A DNA stretch of 64,000 nt from Actinomadura rudentiformis (lineage in GTDB: Bacteria; Actinomycetota; Actinomycetes; Streptosporangiales; Streptosporangiaceae), in the NCBI RefSeq assembly GCF_008923185.1, contig NZ_WBMT01000014.1:1-64000 (forward strand). The letters run 5' to 3'. A program made the position numbers and the translations under genes. The notes under the pieces are model-generated. The model saw only the letters and a list, made by a program, of their open reading frames with translations. It was not told where the DNA came from and did not search any database. Below, piece by piece: positions 63,839 to 64,000 of this stretch (position 1 is the first letter of the stretch; the number at the start of each line of letters is the position of its first letter).

Positions 63839-64000
63839 GGCGCAGCTCCTTTAGCTGCTTGGACTGCGCGCTCAGCTTGCCCAGCAGCCAGCCCTGGAAG
63901 AGACCGACGGCGAACGCGGCGGCGATCGGCGCGTATTTGGCGGCGGATGGCGGGACCAGCGCCGATATCGTGGCGGGCTCCTGGGCAGCGGGCCTTGGGA
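63831..64000 (-). CDS. C-terminal end of a gene cut by the right edge
   Basis: The last about 56 residues of a minus-strand gene, overlapping the start of nicF by 8 bases. It ends with one hydrophobic stretch (IAAAFAVGLFQGWLLGKL) and a basic tail (SKQLKELRRG), so a membrane anchor at the C-terminus is likely. Too little is present to name it. As the first known gene of the nicF-nicD transcript it may belong to the pyridine pathway. Confidence 0.6.
   Translation of the reverse strand, partial: PRPAAQEPATISALVPPSAAKYAPIAAAFAVGLFQGWLLGKLSAQSKQLKELRRG

Overview
The DNA is high-GC with GTG and TTG starts, coupled operons, several TetR regulators and F420-type enzymes. This points to a mycelial actinomycete. 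A Streptosporangiales-type genus such as Nonomuraea or Actinomadura is my guess; no rRNA or other marker is present to decide.

Left third (1-19.5 kb): part of a nonribosomal peptide cluster. Two NRPS genes read leftwards (15028-5423, and 5426 to beyond the left edge). They are preceded by a stand-alone adenylation protein (17037-15430). Diverging from it are sbnA- and sbnB-type genes that make L-2,3-diaminopropionate (Dap). The stand-alone adenylation protein ends right after core motif A8 and lacks A9-A10. NRPS module 2 carries only an A9-A10 piece between its C and T domains. The two pieces look like halves of one split adenylation domain for Dap. Predicted order: X1 (code unmatched), Dap, D-Thr (epimerase), X4 (code unmatched), Thr, then modules outside the window. 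The two Thr A domains share a perfect 527-bp tract.

19.5-27.5 kb: mostly metabolic genes: acyl-CoA dehydrogenase, ADP-ribosylglycohydrolase, F420/PPOX oxidoreductase, enoyl-CoA hydratase family, class II aldolase diverging from a PfkB kinase, AMP-dependent acyl-CoA ligase and an ACT protein. Related palindromes with core AGCAAGCG precede several fatty-acid type genes.

27.6-39 kb: a compact plus-strand operon of grpE-like, lid-less dnaK-like, an 877-aa multidomain protein, a zinc-ribbon GTPase, a GAP1-like protein, a membrane GTPase and a PASTA protein. It resembles the GTPase/GAP1 conflict-type systems with a chaperone pair attached.

39-53.5 kb: Bcr/CflA exporter, two LLM-type flavin oxidoreductases, DUF1707 protein, TetR with a facing phosphotriesterase-like hydrolase, a DivIVA-repeat protein, an HtrA-like protease, a tightly coupled PhyH-PTE-P450-SDR operon, a second P450 coupled to an ABC1 kinase, and a TetR with a clear operator.

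53.5-64 kb: the lower nicotinate (maleamate) pathway in two pieces. nicX and a frameshifted nicE lie at 53.6-55.4 kb; nicD and nicF lie at 62.4-63.8 kb. Between them are a PrmC-like methyltransferase, a dihydrofolate-reductase-like protein, an HNH (DUF222) endonuclease gene, 1.3 kb of gene-free repeat-bearing DNA, and a decayed tandem duplication of a PH-like membrane gene plus nicD. No tRNA, rRNA, CRISPR array or intact insertion sequence was seen.
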